Source of the DNA: Leptospira bourretii
Lineage (GTDB): Bacteria; Spirochaetota; Leptospiria; Leptospirales; Leptospiraceae
Direction: 5' to 3'
NCBI RefSeq assembly: GCF_004770145.1
Contig: NZ_RQFW01000024.1
Coordinates: 124,001-188,000, forward strand
Length of the DNA stretch: 64,000 nt
Part shown: one piece after another, positions 17,789-27,322 of the stretch
Position numbering within the stretch: position 1 is the stretch's first letter
How the letters are laid out: every line of letters starts with the position of its first letter
Made by a program: the position numbers and the translations under genes
Notes under the pieces: generated by a model
Databases searched by the model: none
What the model was told of the DNA's origin: nothing
What the model saw: the letters and a program-made list of their open reading frames with translations, nothing else

Positions 17789-20700
17789 TCATTCAATTTC
17801 CAAAATTACTAAAGTCACATCATCATCAGGAGAACGATTCCCTGTGAATTCTTTAATTCTTTCAAGTAACAAACGTTTGGATTCTGCAATCGGATAACCA
17901 CTGTATCTTTGTACGATACTTTCCCAATTTTCCTGGCCGATCATTTCTTTGTCTGCATTGGTCGCTTCTGTAATTCCATCTGTATACAAAACAATCCTAT
18001 CTCCTGCTTTCAAAGACAGACGATCTTCTTGGATGTCTAACTCAGGAATCCAACCAATCAGTTTTCCTTGCGGAAGACTGAGTTTCGGTTTAGGCTCACC
18101 TTTTCGATTGATGATGAGTGGAGGATGGCCACAACGAGCATGGACCATTTCTTTTGTTTCGAGATTGATGTAAATATAGGAAGCAGTGACAAAAGCTCCT
18201 TTCATTTTTCCAAGTAAGGTGGAATTGATTTGAGTCATTAGTCCGGCAGGTTCTCTTGATAACCTAACTTGTGTAGAAAAAGCAATCTTCAACATGGCAG
18301 AGATCAGAGCCGCTGGAATTCCGTGTCCCGAAACGTCAGCAATCAAAACACCAAGTTCCGTTTCGGAGATGGCATGAAAGTCAAAAAAATCTCCACCAAC
18401 ACTTTCCATTGGTTCATAATAGAACTCTGTTTTGATCCCAAGAATATTAGGTGCTTCTTCAGGTAGGATGGAACTTTGGAGTTTCCGAGCAAGGCCTAAC
18501 TCATTTTGAAAGGCAATAAATTTGTTTTGTTCTTCGACTGCTTTTTTGAGAGTGATTAGATTCTTTGCCCTAGAGATTAACTCTCGTTTATCAAAAGGTT
18601 TTGCTAAATAATCATTACCACCAGCTTCCAAGGAAGCAATGATATCTGTAATCTGGTTTTTAGCGGTCAAAAATAAAATTGGAAGTTGGTATAATGAATA
18701 CGACTCACGTAAAACCGTACAAACATCGTATCCACTCATACCAGGCATCATAATATCAAGTAACATCAATTCAAATGGACCGTCATCCCGAACCATCCGA
18801 ATGGCATCTCCTCCATTAGAAGCTTCGTGGACATCACAACCAATGAGCGTTAGATGGTTCTTTAGAACTTGTCTATTGATAGGTTCATCATCCACAACGA
18901 GTACTTTGATTTTTTCACCATCGTATTCTTCCGTTGTTTCTTCAATCGGTTCAAATTCTGGAGATTCACCTCCAAACCATAAATCGGATTTATTTACGGG
19001 AGGTTTTTCCATTGGGATCTCCCCTTCCCTTGCCAAAGGAAGTGTAAACCGAAACACGGAACCTTCCCCTTCTACCGATTCTACCCAAATGGTTCCACCG
19101 TGTAATTCTACTAGTCTTTTGGTAATGGCAAGACCAAGACCTGTGCCACCAAACTTCCGTGTGGTGGAAGCATCTCCTTGTTCGAAAGATTTAAATATAT
19201 CAGCAAATTTTTGTTTTGGAATTCCGATCCCTGTATCTTTAATTGAAAGAACAAGCATCCTTTCCATAATTTCGGCAGATACATCGATCCTACCTTTTTC
19301 AGTAAATTTGATCGCATTCCCAATCAAATTAAATAGGATTTGTTGGAGCCTTGCCTCATCACCTAAAATTGGCGGGAAATCCATCGGCACATGATTGCGA
19401 ACTGTGAGATTTTTTGTTACATAAAGAGGACGAGAAATCACAAGGACTAGATCACAAATTTGATGGAGGTCAATGGCCTTTAGATCCAAATCCAAATCTC
19501 TATTTTTCATTTTGGAAAAATCCAAAATATCATCCACAAGAGAAGACAATCGTTTCCCAGAACTCACGATCATCCCCAAATTCTGTCTTTGTTCTTGGTT
19601 GAGTTTTCCACCTATTCCATCAAACATTGATTCGGCGATTCCAATAATTCCGTTGAGAGGTGTTTTTAATTCATGTGATGTATTCGCAAGAAAATCATCT
19701 TTTAATTTATCTAAAACAAGAAGTCTTTTCGACAAAGATTCTACGTCAGAAAATGCACGACTAAAACGTCTAGATAAAGTAAGGGACTGCACCAGAATAA
19801 ATACAAAAATTCCAATCGGAATTGCTTCAATTGTATAAACAACTTGGTAGGCATTGAGTAAGTCAATAAAGGCAGCAATTGCCACGGAGATAATTCCAAT
19901 GGCAAATAAAAGACTACTTTCTTTTCGATTGATGACTGCCCGGAACACACCTTGTAATATCAAAAGGACCCCGGAAAGAAATACTATTTGAAAATAACCA
20001 TTTAACTTTGTATATATGGGAGTTGGTAATACCAGCAAAAAACTAATAAAAATTAAAGTAGGAATTAAAAGAATGCGATCCATCAAACGTGGGTAATATT
20101 TGGGATAAAACTCACGAAAAAAGGCGAAAAAAAGATAAGGTGATAAATAAAAGGTTAGATATTCAAGCCTAAGACAAAAATTCCAACTGATATAAGGTGA
20201 TAATTCATTGAACCCGAATCTTTCTCCAGTAAACAAAGTTCTTAAGGATAATAAAAGGGCTGCAAAACCAAATAATAAATTTCCTTTATCAGAACGTCGA
20301 AAATAAAACAAACCAAAATGATATAAAGCAATGATAAACACTGCTCCCGCTAAAAATAAAGAAGAGGCAAGGTCCTTTTCATTTGCTTTAAAAAGTTTAT
20401 TCCATTCGCCAACATAAGGTGGCTCCCACATTCCTCCTTTGTCATGATGAAAATTGGAAATCTCCACCAAAAGTTCGTTAGGTCCTTCTTTCCAAGGTAA
20501 TGGGTAAAACTGGAATTGGTAGGAAGGTTCGGACTCTTCCGGATTTTTCGAAACCACTCCAGAAGAACCAAGGAGTTTTCCATTCCAATACACTCGTGAA
20601 GCGGTTGCCATATCCACAAGTTTGATTCCATACACTGTGTCCGGACTTGTTCCTTCTGGTGGTTCTAAAACCAAACGGTAAGTTCCAAACCCGTTTCCTG

Positions 20701-20932
20701 AACCAAGAGCGGAATTCCAAATCCCTGGAACCTGAAGTTTGAGAATTGTTTGAGGAAGTTCTTTCGATTCTGAAAGGAAAGTATGAGGATAAAAATCCCA
20801 TTCCCCTTCCAAATGAACTGGATTTCCCTGGCTTTTTTTCACAATCTCTGCGGGAGATGCAACCAAAGATCCAAAGCTCAGGCAGAAAAGAAGGCAGGCC
20901 GAAGCCAAAAGATGTAAGTATTTATAGGACAA
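17789..20932 (-). CDS. Hybrid sensor histidine kinase / receiver / SpoIIE-type PP2C phosphatase with 7TMR-DISM sensor
   Basis: 1047 residues. In order: signal peptide (1-26); jelly-roll-like extracytoplasmic DISM domain (about 35-180, EGEWDFYP ... VYWNGKLLG); seven-helix 7TMR-DISM membrane block (about 190-385); HisKA with phospho-acceptor His420 in ANTSHELKTPLNG; HATPase with N-box NLIGNAIKF and G-boxes DTGIGIP and GGTGLGLAITKRL; receiver domain (about 675-795) with Asp726 in LLDIMMPG and Lys778; SpoIIE phosphatase (about 805-1047) with GGDFFDF and ADVSGHGIPAAL. It likely senses an extracytoplasmic ligand and dephosphorylates a Ser/Thr-phosphorylated target. It sits between fliI and fliJ on the other strand. 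Confidence 0.92.
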   Translation of the reverse strand: MSYKYLHLLASACLLFCLSFGSLVASPAEIVKKSQGNPVHLEGEWDFYPHTFLSESKELPQTILKLQVPGIWNSALGSGNGFGTYRLVLEPPEGTSPDTVYGIKLVDMATASRVYWNGKLLGSSGVVSKNPEESEPSYQFQFYPLPWKEGPNELLVEISNFHHDKGGMWEPPYVGEWNKLFKANEKDLASSLFLAGAVFIIALYHFGLFYFRRSDKGNLLFGFAALLLSLRTLFTGERFGFNELSPYISWNFCLRLEYLTFYLSPYLFFAFFREFYPKYYPRLMDRILLIPTLIFISFLLVLPTPIYTKLNGYFQIVFLSGVLLILQGVFRAVINRKESSLLFAIGIISVAIAAFIDLLNAYQVVYTIEAIPIGIFVFILVQSLTLSRRFSRAFSDVESLSKRLLVLDKLKDDFLANTSHELKTPLNGIIGIAESMFDGIGGKLNQEQRQNLGMIVSSGKRLSSLVDDILDFSKMKNRDLDLDLKAIDLHQICDLVLVISRPLYVTKNLTVRNHVPMDFPPILGDEARLQQILFNLIGNAIKFTEKGRIDVSAEIMERMLVLSIKDTGIGIPKQKFADIFKSFEQGDASTTRKFGGTGLGLAITKRLVELHGGTIWVESVEGEGSVFRFTLPLAREGEIPMEKPPVNKSDLWFGGESPEFEPIEETTEEYDGEKIKVLVVDDEPINRQVLKNHLTLIGCDVHEASNGGDAIRMVRDDGPFELMLLDIMMPGMSGYDVCTVLRESYSLYQLPILFLTAKNQITDIIASLEAGGNDYLAKPFDKRELISRAKNLITLKKAVEEQNKFIAFQNELGLARKLQSSILPEEAPNILGIKTEFYYEPMESVGGDFFDFHAISETELGVLIADVSGHGIPAALISAMLKIAFSTQVRLSREPAGLMTQINSTLLGKMKGAFVTASYIYINLETKEMVHARCGHPPLIINRKGEPKPKLSLPQGKLIGWIPELDIQEDRLSLKAGDRIVLYTDGITEATNADKEMIGQENWESIVQRYSGYPIAESKRLLLERIKEFTGNRSPDDDVTLVILEIE

Positions 20933-20941
20933 TATTGCAAG

Positions 20942-20973
20942 TTTTACTCATTTTTTTAAAAATACGAGTAAAA
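20942..20973. promoter_or_regulatory. 32-bp imperfect palindrome in the divergent kinase/fliJ promoter region
   Basis: Outer arms TTTTACTC (20942-20949) and GAGTAAAA (20966-20973) are perfectly inverted, and the interior is T-rich then A-rich. Only two symmetric position pairs mismatch over 32 bases. It fills much of the 82-base gap between the divergent starts at 20932 and 21015, so a shared operator is the simplest reading. A hairpin with terminator activity is an alternative. Confidence 0.45.
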
Positions 20974-21014
20974 AAGAGTACAAAAATTATTCAGAACCGA
21001 AGAAATAGACAGGT

Positions 21015-21614
21015 GTGAAACGATTTCGTTTTAGTTTGGAGACAGTCCTCAAATTAAGGGGTTGGCGGGAAGAAGAAGAAATCCGTCGGCTATCTTTTGT
21101 TGTCTCAAAACTCAATGCGCTCATAGGGGAAAAAGATTCCAATGAACGCGAAATCGAATCTTCCTACGAAGCGATCCTTGCCTCCTCCAAAGTGGGGACA
21201 AGTCTCTCTGATTATCTTTCCATCGAACAATACATCCAAGGCCTGATGCGTCGCAATGAAGAGTTGCAGGAACGGATCACAGCACAAAACGAAGAAGTGA
21301 ATTTGGTTCGTAAAGATGTGATGGTGGCACGGATGAACAAAAAGGTAATCGAAGTTTTAAAAGACAAACGATTTGCCGAATGGAAGAAAAAACGAAATCG
21401 AGCAGAACGAAGAGAAGTCGAAGAATTTAATTTGCAACTAAGCAAACAATCATTATTCGATTCGACAGAAAGTTTTGGACCTTCAAAATCTAAAAAACTG
21501 CCAAGAACTTTCAAAATTCTGAACAGAGAGGATGGGGGTGACGAACTCACATCCGACTTCAAAACTCTTCGTGATTTTTATGAAAAATATTACCTAGGAC
21601 AAGGCAAATCATAA
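21015..21614 (+). CDS. fliJ: FliJ-like flagellar export chaperone
   Basis: 199 residues, GTG start. The opening KRFRFSLETVLKLRGWREEE is the FliJ hallmark, followed by a continuous, highly charged coiled coil to about residue 140 and a basic tail (KNRAERREVEEFN). FliJ stimulates the FliI ATPase and recycles export chaperones. Somewhat longer than enterobacterial FliJ (about 147). Its TAA overlaps the next ATG by one base (TAATG). The Borrelia homologue is called FlbA and is adjacent to fliI there. Confidence 0.8.
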   Translation: MKRFRFSLETVLKLRGWREEEEIRRLSFVVSKLNALIGEKDSNEREIESSYEAILASSKVGTSLSDYLSIEQYIQGLMRRNEELQERITAQNEEVNLVRKDVMVARMNKKVIEVLKDKRFAEWKKKRNRAERREVEEFNLQLSKQSLFDSTESFGPSKSKKLPRTFKILNREDGGDELTSDFKTLRDFYEKYYLGQGKS

Positions 21615-22264
21615 TGGCAAGTGTAACCGATAGCACAAGATCGTTTTTCTTAATCGTTCTCATTTTTTTCTTAATCGCCATTGGTTTTTTTGTATTCGAT
21701 TATTTCCAAGTCATCAATGCGGAAGACTATTTACCTTTCTTAAAAAAACAAGCTGGCCTTGTGAACCAAGACCTTCTTTCGCCAACCGAACTTGAAAAAT
21801 TGGAAATGGAAAAAGCAAAAGAAAGACTGATAGCTGACCGCGAAGAATTGGAACAAATGAAACGGGAGTTAGAAGAAAAATCTTCTTCCCTTCACGCTGA
21901 CAAAGAACGTTTGGAAGAACTGAAAGAAGGAATCCAACGAAAAGAAAAAGAAATGGCGGATAAACAAAAAAAGGACAATGCACGTGCCGAAAAAGTAAAA
22001 GTCCTAGCCAACAAAGTCGCCAACATGCCACCAGAATCAGCTAGGGATATGTTAATCAATTGGCCTGATTATGACATCATCGAAGTGTTTGAACAAATGG
22101 ACAGGGATGCGGAAGAAGAAGGAAGGCAAACCATTACTACCTACTTACTCACTTTATTTCCAGCAGAAAGAAGGTCTGTGATTTCCAACAAGTGGTTGGA
22201 TGCGGGAGCCAAAAATGTTCCTAATTACGGTAAAAGTATTGATGAGGATAACGACGAACCTTAA
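21614..22264 (+). CDS. flbB: FlbB/MotE-like periplasmic flagellar collar protein
   Basis: 216 residues. One N-terminal transmembrane helix (about 10-31), a long Glu/Lys-rich coiled coil (about 55-130), then a small helical MgtE-N-like domain (VLANKVANMPPESARDMLINWP ...). This layout matches spirochaete FlbB, a scaffold of the periplasmic collar around the flagellar motor, and the related MotE family. The position directly after fliJ also matches Borrelia (fliI-flbA-flbB). Translationally coupled to fliJ. The symbol is inferred from architecture and context. Confidence 0.75.
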   Translation: MASVTDSTRSFFLIVLIFFLIAIGFFVFDYFQVINAEDYLPFLKKQAGLVNQDLLSPTELEKLEMEKAKERLIADREELEQMKRELEEKSSSLHADKERLEELKEGIQRKEKEMADKQKKDNARAEKVKVLANKVANMPPESARDMLINWPDYDIIEVFEQMDRDAEEEGRQTITTYLLTLFPAERRSVISNKWLDAGAKNVPNYGKSIDEDNDEP

Positions 22265-22339
22265 AAATGGTGTCTATGGTTTTAAAAGTTACATCTTTTG
22301 TTTAAAAAGGAATAACAATACCGAATCAGTTTTTTAGTT

Positions 22340-22903
22340 TTATTTTTTGGTTCCAAACAAGATGGATTTGACGTCTCGAATGGCGTCTTCCAATCGATCA
22401 TTCACAACCACGTAATCAAAGTTTGGTGCTTCATCCAATTCCCGAATTCCATTTTCAATCCGTCGTTCGATACTGGTTTGGGAATCGGTTCCTCTGCGGA
22501 TCAAACGTTCAATCCAAATCTCACGACTCGGTGGTTCAATAAAGATGGTCACGGACTCAGGCCGAAGGGCTTTCACTGATTTAGCACCTTGTACATCCAA
22601 ATCCAAAAGAGCAACACGATGGTCACGAATGGCCTCTAAAATTGGATCCTTGGGGGTTCCATAATAATTTCCATGTACTTCTGCCCATTCATAGAATTGG
22701 CCTGCTGCGATTCGTTTTTGAAATTCTTCGGTCGATAAAAAATAGTAAGTTTGGCCTTCCACATCTCCCGGCCTTGGTTCCCTTGTGGTACAAGAAACAG
22801 AAAAATAAAAATCAGGAAATTCTTTGAGGAGAGCTGCAATGATGGTAGACTTTCCACCTCCAGCCACGGAAGAGATAATATACAAATTAGGACGAACGTT
22901 CAA
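22340..22903 (-). CDS. gmk: Guanylate kinase
   Basis: 187 residues, a little short but complete. It phosphorylates GMP/dGMP with ATP. The P-loop is [10 protein letters not shown] (11-20) and the GMP-binding segment is [21 protein letters not shown] with [12 protein letters not shown]. The P-loop is atypical: the first Gly of GxxxxGK is Ser12. The start overlaps the remA stop by 4 bases (ATGA-type), so it is translationally coupled and is the last gene of the flhF-to-gmk unit. The remA-gmk pairing is also found in Firmicutes. Confidence 0.95.
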   Translation of the reverse strand: MNVRPNLYIISSVAGGGKSTIIAALLKEFPDFYFSVSCTTREPRPGDVEGQTYYFLSTEEFQKRIAAGQFYEWAEVHGNYYGTPKDPILEAIRDHRVALLDLDVQGAKSVKALRPESVTIFIEPPSREIWIERLIRRGTDSQTSIERRIENGIRELDEAPNFDYVVVNDRLEDAIRDVKSILFGTKK

Positions 22904-23184
22904 TCTTCTTGTTCCTCCTCTCCCTCACCAATATGGTTGTCTCCTGATTCTAGTCTTTTGGACAAACTTTCGGGGCGAATGGCTGAGAGAAGGATATGGC
23001 CGGAGTCCAAAACGAGGACGGAACGGGTCTTCCGACCACCAGTAGCATCGATGAGTCGACTTTCCGATTTTGCCTCAGAGCGCAGTCGTTTGGCACCTGC
23101 AGAATCCGCCTGAAGGATAGTAAGAATTTTCGATACAAATACTACATTAGAAAAACCAACATTGAGTATCGGAAACGAAGACAT
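22900..23184 (-). CDS. remA: RemA-like regulatory protein (DUF370)
   Basis: 94 residues. [52 protein letters not shown] and [15 protein letters not shown] follow the RemA/DUF370 pattern almost throughout. An acidic tail (GEGEEEQED) is added. In Bacillus, RemA is an arc-forming DNA-binding activator of extracellular-matrix genes. Its role in spirochaetes is unknown. It overlaps gmk and follows the SwrB-like gene by 12 bases, in a unit otherwise devoted to flagellar control. Confidence 0.85.
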   Translation of the reverse strand: MSSFPILNVGFSNVVFVSKILTILQADSAGAKRLRSEAKSESRLIDATGGRKTRSVLVLDSGHILLSAIRPESLSKRLESGDNHIGEGEEEQED

Positions 23185-23196
23185 GGAAACATACTT

Positions 23197-24072
23197 TTAG
23201 ATTCTTCTAGATCGATCAAGTCGAATCGTTTCTATTAAATGAATTTCATGAATGCCGATATTCATGGCTTCTGAAATTTCATCATGTTTGTATCCCTTTT
23301 TGATCAGATGAACCACTTTATCAATCTTTGTTGCAGAAGAGGTGAGTTCTTCCAAAGCCGATTCAATCGAAAGATCCACTTTATCTAAATTCATTTTTTG
23401 ATAAGAGGCAAAGGCTGGGTCATTTGCTTTTGATACTTCGTTTAAAAATTCCCTTTTTTTCTGACCTTGGGTGAGTTCGTTTCGAATTAAGTCTGTTGGT
23501 TTTTCTTCTGCAAATGGATTTCCACCTACCGTATAATTCATCTTAGGTTGGAACGTTGGAACTTCTAAATTATCTATTGCTTCTGCAGAAGGAGAATTCA
23601 CCGCTTCCATTCCAAAAATTCCTTTGACTGCTTTCCCTAGTTTTCCAAAGGCTTGGTTCACTGCCCCTTCTGTTGTTTCCACATCGTCACTTGGAACGGG
23701 AATTTGGTTGGACTGGTAAATTTTTCCAATCCCTGTTCTTTGTTCTTTGATATCAAGAGTTGTTTCTTCTTCCAGTGTGGGTTCAGGAACTAACTCTGAT
23801 TTCATGGAGAGTCCCGTTGATTGGTAATGTTTGAATTCTTTTACCAATACCTCTCCCTTTTCCATCATCGAACGCAGAGCCACCATTTTAGATTCGATCA
23901 CTGCAACAGTTGCATCCAGTTCACGAATGGTTTCTGCCGTGGCCATATCAATCGCACGGTTTAGTTTTTTATCGTAATATTCCGAGACTGCTTTTTGAAC
24001 TTTTGCAGAAATGAAAACATACATCATCCCACAAAATAGTAGATTGATTAAAACGAGAGAAAAGAGTTCCAT
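23197..24072 (-). CDS. SwrB/DUF6115-like membrane-anchored coiled-coil protein with C-terminal helix-turn-helix-like motif
   Basis: 291 residues. An N-terminal transmembrane helix (about 4-22), a helical region, and a low-complexity, acidic middle follow. The C-terminus (VVHLIKKGYKHDEISEAMNI then GIHEIHLIETI) resembles the HTH-like end of DUF6115/SwrB proteins. In Bacillus, swrB (ylxL) follows sigD at the end of the fla/che operon and promotes export-apparatus assembly. Here the gene likewise follows fliA at a distance. Homology is suggested by architecture and synteny, not proven. Confidence 0.55.
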   Translation of the reverse strand: MELFSLVLINLLFCGMMYVFISAKVQKAVSEYYDKKLNRAIDMATAETIRELDATVAVIESKMVALRSMMEKGEVLVKEFKHYQSTGLSMKSELVPEPTLEEETTLDIKEQRTGIGKIYQSNQIPVPSDDVETTEGAVNQAFGKLGKAVKGIFGMEAVNSPSAEAIDNLEVPTFQPKMNYTVGGNPFAEEKPTDLIRNELTQGQKKREFLNEVSKANDPAFASYQKMNLDKVDLSIESALEELTSSATKIDKVVHLIKKGYKHDEISEAMNIGIHEIHLIETIRLDRSRRI

Positions 24073-24119
24073 GTCGCTCTCCTGCAGAACATTTCCAACA
24101 ACATTCCGGAGTGAGAACT

Positions 24120-24410
24120 TTAAGCTTTTAAATCAAAACGAGATCCTCTTTCCAAACTAGGACGATCATAAATGATTCCTTCTTTGGAATAAGCGTGAAC
24201 CGAATTTTCTTTGTCTTGTTTCGGTTTCGCCGCTGAACCCTGGTTACCTGACTTTGCCTCAGGAACCGTTTGGGCTCTATTCTGAGTTTGGATCACAACT
24301 TTTTGCAATTCCACCACCTGGTTTTGGTGGGTAAAAGGATTCTCTGCCTGAGCCCTACGTGCAAAATCGTAGTGGTGGGCGATACTCGCGAAGTTTTCGT
24401 TTAGAATCAT
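24120..24410 (-). CDS. Small hypothetical protein in the fliA-fapA unit
   Basis: 96 residues, no signal or membrane segment. The N-terminal third is helical (NFASIAHHYDFARRAQAENP). The rest is Gln/Lys-rich and probably disordered, ending SLERGSRFDLKA. No family recognised. It lies 11 bases after fapA and 47 before the SwrB-like gene, so it is co-transcribed with flagellar regulators. A structural or adaptor role in flagellar control is only inferred. Confidence 0.6.
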   Translation of the reverse strand: MILNENFASIAHHYDFARRAQAENPFTHQNQVVELQKVVIQTQNRAQTVPEAKSGNQGSAAKPKQDKENSVHAYSKEGIIYDRPSLERGSRFDLKA

Positions 24411-24421
24411 CGGGAACCCTC

Positions 24422-26413
24422 TTAATTCTTAGACTTACCACGCCCTCTCTTTTTTCTCCAGTCATTTTTCGTTTCGTCCGGATCTTCGTAAGGCGCGCTA
24501 CGGACCTGGGACTCTTCTTCGTAGAAAGTTTTGGCCTTGGTCTCGTGGCGGAGTTTGAACTCTGCGTTGCGGATGCGGATCGTGACTCCTGGGAAAATGG
24601 TCTTCTCGACCGAAATACGGCCATTAGCAGCCTGTTCGTCCATATACTCGGTGAGGGTTTGGATGTCCTTTCCAGCCTCAGCGATCCGTTTCTCCAGTTT
24701 TTTGGTCCCAGCTTCTAATTTCTGCAAATGGGCGTCTTGTTCGGCAGTAAAACTGGCCGGGTCCGCTTCCTTTCTCGCCTTGAGAGTGCGCATGGTCTTT
24801 GTCAGCTGGTCCAACTTATCCTGGTTTTCGTTTCGTTTTTCTTCGTATTCCTGGATCTGCTTTAAGATCTTGGGGTTGTTCCCCACAATGAGGTCGGTTT
24901 GCGGATTGGCTTGGGAGCCGATGATTTTGGCAGAGATCAGTTGGGCAGCTTGGATGGTTCCTCCCACAATCTGGCCTCGTTTTCCTTTACAGGAGATTTT
25001 TCCCCCTGCCATCAAATGGGAATGTAAAATTCCTTCTTGGACAATGATGTCTTTTTCTGTAATACAAGTAGCGTTCTGAATGAATTTCGCAACAATGTTT
25101 CCCCCTGTGGACTCCACTCTTGCTTCCTCTCTTCCGGTTACCCCTTGGCGCACAATGATATCACCATCGGCTTCGACGATGGCTTTTTGGACCGTTCCAT
25201 AAATTTCAATATTTCCTGCCGCTTTAACAGAATAGTTATCTTCCACGTTTCCTGTGATGATGATAGAGCCAAGGAAGGTAACATTTCCAGTACGAACTCC
25301 CACGTCTCCATTGATTCGGTAAACGGTTTCCACAGATAATCGGCCAGCAGCGTATAACACTTGTCCGTTGACCTCGGCAGTGAGACGCATTTTGTCTTCC
25401 GACAAGATGGTTCCTTTTCCTTGTTTGAGTTCTGTATCCAAACCATCTTTGGCAGGCAAAACCATTCCAAATAAATTGCGACCAAACTTCCCTTTTTCTG
25501 CAGGAAGCTTTTCGGCTAACAATTGTCCCACGACAACGTTTTCAATCATATCTAAATCTTTGTAATCGACTCGACCTGATTGATCTTCCTTGAAGTTGAT
25601 TTTCTTTTCTGTGCGAACATAGTATTTGATTTCCGCATTTTTACCGTTCACAGGGAAATCACCTTCGGCCCCAATAAAAGGTTTGTTCACAACATCTTCA
25701 TCTAGATTTTTACGAATTTCATCTTCTTTCAGTCCATACGCCACGCCCATTCCTTTGAGAGCCGCAACAATGTCAGAGACTTCTAAATCGCGTCCACCAG
25801 GCCTTGGTGGAAACACAGTTACAAAAGCTCGCATATTTTCCTGAGCGATTTCTACGTTGCAACTGGAATCGTTTCCGGCCTTTGGTTTTTGATTGGAGAT
25901 AAGAGCAGGTTCCCCTTTTTTTTCTTTGAGGATTTTATTGATCAATGTTTGGTCAACACCGGCAATACCACGAAAGGAAAGTTTTTTGGAAACATCTGTC
26001 ATGGTCATTTCCAACCCTTCCCCAGTAGGAGGATAAACCGTTAAAAATACGCCAGTTCTATATATTTTTACTGTGACTCGACCATCTTTATTTTTAGGAG
26101 TCACAAGTTCTTTTAAGTCTTTGGATACTAATTTCCCACTACCACCCGTTAGATGTTCATCAAGTAGACTTAATTCATCTAATAATAAATCATCAGGAAT
26201 GATGGAGGCTCGGATATGATAAGGTTCAGAAAAGAAAAGGGATTTTTTTCCTCTTTTTAAAACTGTATAATCAATTTCGTGAACCTTACGACCCAAGTGC
26301 TGCGATGCAATTGCTAGACACTCTTCGATGGTATCAGCAATGACTTCTACTTGTTCTTTTTCCTTACGGTCGAACTCTTTCAGTTCCTCTGTAAGAAATT
26401 CAGAGAGAGACAT
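24422..26413 (-). CDS. FapA family protein (DUF342)
   Basis: 663 residues. The N-terminal 80 residues form a Jag-N-like domain ([22 protein letters not shown] ... KRGKKSLFF). The central region is DUF342/FapA: a beta-helix-like run with [32 protein letters not shown] and [12 protein letters not shown], ending in a coiled coil (about 530-590) and a Lys/Arg-rich tail. FapA-type proteins are linked to polar localisation and flagellar/MinD-like systems, and the gene commonly follows fliA in spirochaetes and clostridia. It starts 6 bases after fliA. Confidence 0.88.
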   Translation of the reverse strand: MSLSEFLTEELKEFDRKEKEQVEVIADTIEECLAIASQHLGRKVHEIDYTVLKRGKKSLFFSEPYHIRASIIPDDLLLDELSLLDEHLTGGSGKLVSKDLKELVTPKNKDGRVTVKIYRTGVFLTVYPPTGEGLEMTMTDVSKKLSFRGIAGVDQTLINKILKEKKGEPALISNQKPKAGNDSSCNVEIAQENMRAFVTVFPPRPGGRDLEVSDIVAALKGMGVAYGLKEDEIRKNLDEDVVNKPFIGAEGDFPVNGKNAEIKYYVRTEKKINFKEDQSGRVDYKDLDMIENVVVGQLLAEKLPAEKGKFGRNLFGMVLPAKDGLDTELKQGKGTILSEDKMRLTAEVNGQVLYAAGRLSVETVYRINGDVGVRTGNVTFLGSIIITGNVEDNYSVKAAGNIEIYGTVQKAIVEADGDIIVRQGVTGREEARVESTGGNIVAKFIQNATCITEKDIIVQEGILHSHLMAGGKISCKGKRGQIVGGTIQAAQLISAKIIGSQANPQTDLIVGNNPKILKQIQEYEEKRNENQDKLDQLTKTMRTLKARKEADPASFTAEQDAHLQKLEAGTKKLEKRIAEAGKDIQTLTEYMDEQAANGRISVEKTIFPGVTIRIRNAEFKLRHETKAKTFYEEESQVRSAPYEDPDETKNDWRKKRGRGKSKN

Positions 26414-26419
26414 ATCTGT

Positions 26420-27220
26420 TTACCTTTTCTGGATCGCGGATTTTACTTTGGAGAGTTTGCTACGAAGCCTTGCGACTGCTTTTGTATGAAGTTGGGAAAT
26501 TCTTGATTCCGTAACTTCCAAAACCTCACCAATTTCTTTGAGAGTGAGGTCTTCATAATAATAGAGTACAATGACTTTCTTTTCTTTTTCCGGAAGCGAT
26601 TGAATGGCTTCTACAATTACGTTTTTGATTTCTTCTTTTTCGATGATATTGTCAGGGTTCATATTCATCGGAGACTCGAGAGTTTCCATAAAGGAAACTT
26701 CATCGTTCTCATCACCGAGAAACCAAATATCATTGAGAGACACAAGAGAGGTTCCAGAAAGTTTTGCTAGGAGTGAATTGTATTCTTCCATGGAGACGCC
26801 GAGTTCTTTTGCGATCTCTTCATCATCCACTTTTTTGCCTTCCTTGTTTTCAAGCATGGCAATGATGTTTTCAAGTTGTTTTGCTTTTTGACGAATGGAA
26901 CGCGGAATCCAATCCACACTTCTAAGTTCGTCAAAGATGGACCCACGGATACGGGTCATCGCATATGTTTTAAATTTAATTTCTCTGGAAGGGTCGAATT
27001 TTTCAATGGCATCTAACAGACCAAAGACGCCATAACTGACGAGGTCTTCAAACTCGACATTTTGAGGCATACCAATTGCAATCCGCCCTGCCACGTGTTT
27101 GACGAGAGGTGAATATTTTTCAACAAGGTAACTTCGGATCTCCGCATCCTTAGTGACACGGTATTTTTTCCAAAGATCTGTCTCATCAAACTGATTGTAT
27201 TTGTCTAGCAATCTTGACAT
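26420..27220 (-). CDS. fliA: RNA polymerase sigma-28 factor (FliA/WhiG/SigD family)
   Basis: 266 residues. Region 2 contains [38 protein letters not shown] and [18 protein letters not shown]. Region 3 follows ([17 protein letters not shown]). Region 4 has [21 protein letters not shown] and [17 protein letters not shown]. It directs RNA polymerase to late flagellar and chemotaxis promoters. The 102-base gap upstream carries an AGAGGA/TCCTCT inverted repeat but no sigma-28-like box that I can recognise. Confidence 0.95.
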   Translation of the reverse strand: MSRLLDKYNQFDETDLWKKYRVTKDAEIRSYLVEKYSPLVKHVAGRIAIGMPQNVEFEDLVSYGVFGLLDAIEKFDPSREIKFKTYAMTRIRGSIFDELRSVDWIPRSIRQKAKQLENIIAMLENKEGKKVDDEEIAKELGVSMEEYNSLLAKLSGTSLVSLNDIWFLGDENDEVSFMETLESPMNMNPDNIIEKEEIKNVIVEAIQSLPEKEKKVIVLYYYEDLTLKEIGEVLEVTESRISQLHTKAVARLRSKLSKVKSAIQKR

Positions 27221-27322
27221 AGGGAACCGAAGTACGGAATCTCTTTACTTTATAGAAAAAATCGTAAAGAAGAGGAAATTACAAGAGGATTTTTTCTTAT
27301 GTCCTCTAAAAACAGTAATTTT

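Noticed and set aside
18639..19394. Long plus-strand frame of 251 codons
   Set aside because: Antisense to the conserved kinase/receiver coding of the 17789-20932 gene; Ser/Pro-rich shadow translation.
24531..25079. 182-codon plus-strand frame inside fapA
   Set aside because: Shadow of fapA; no start signal or family resemblance.
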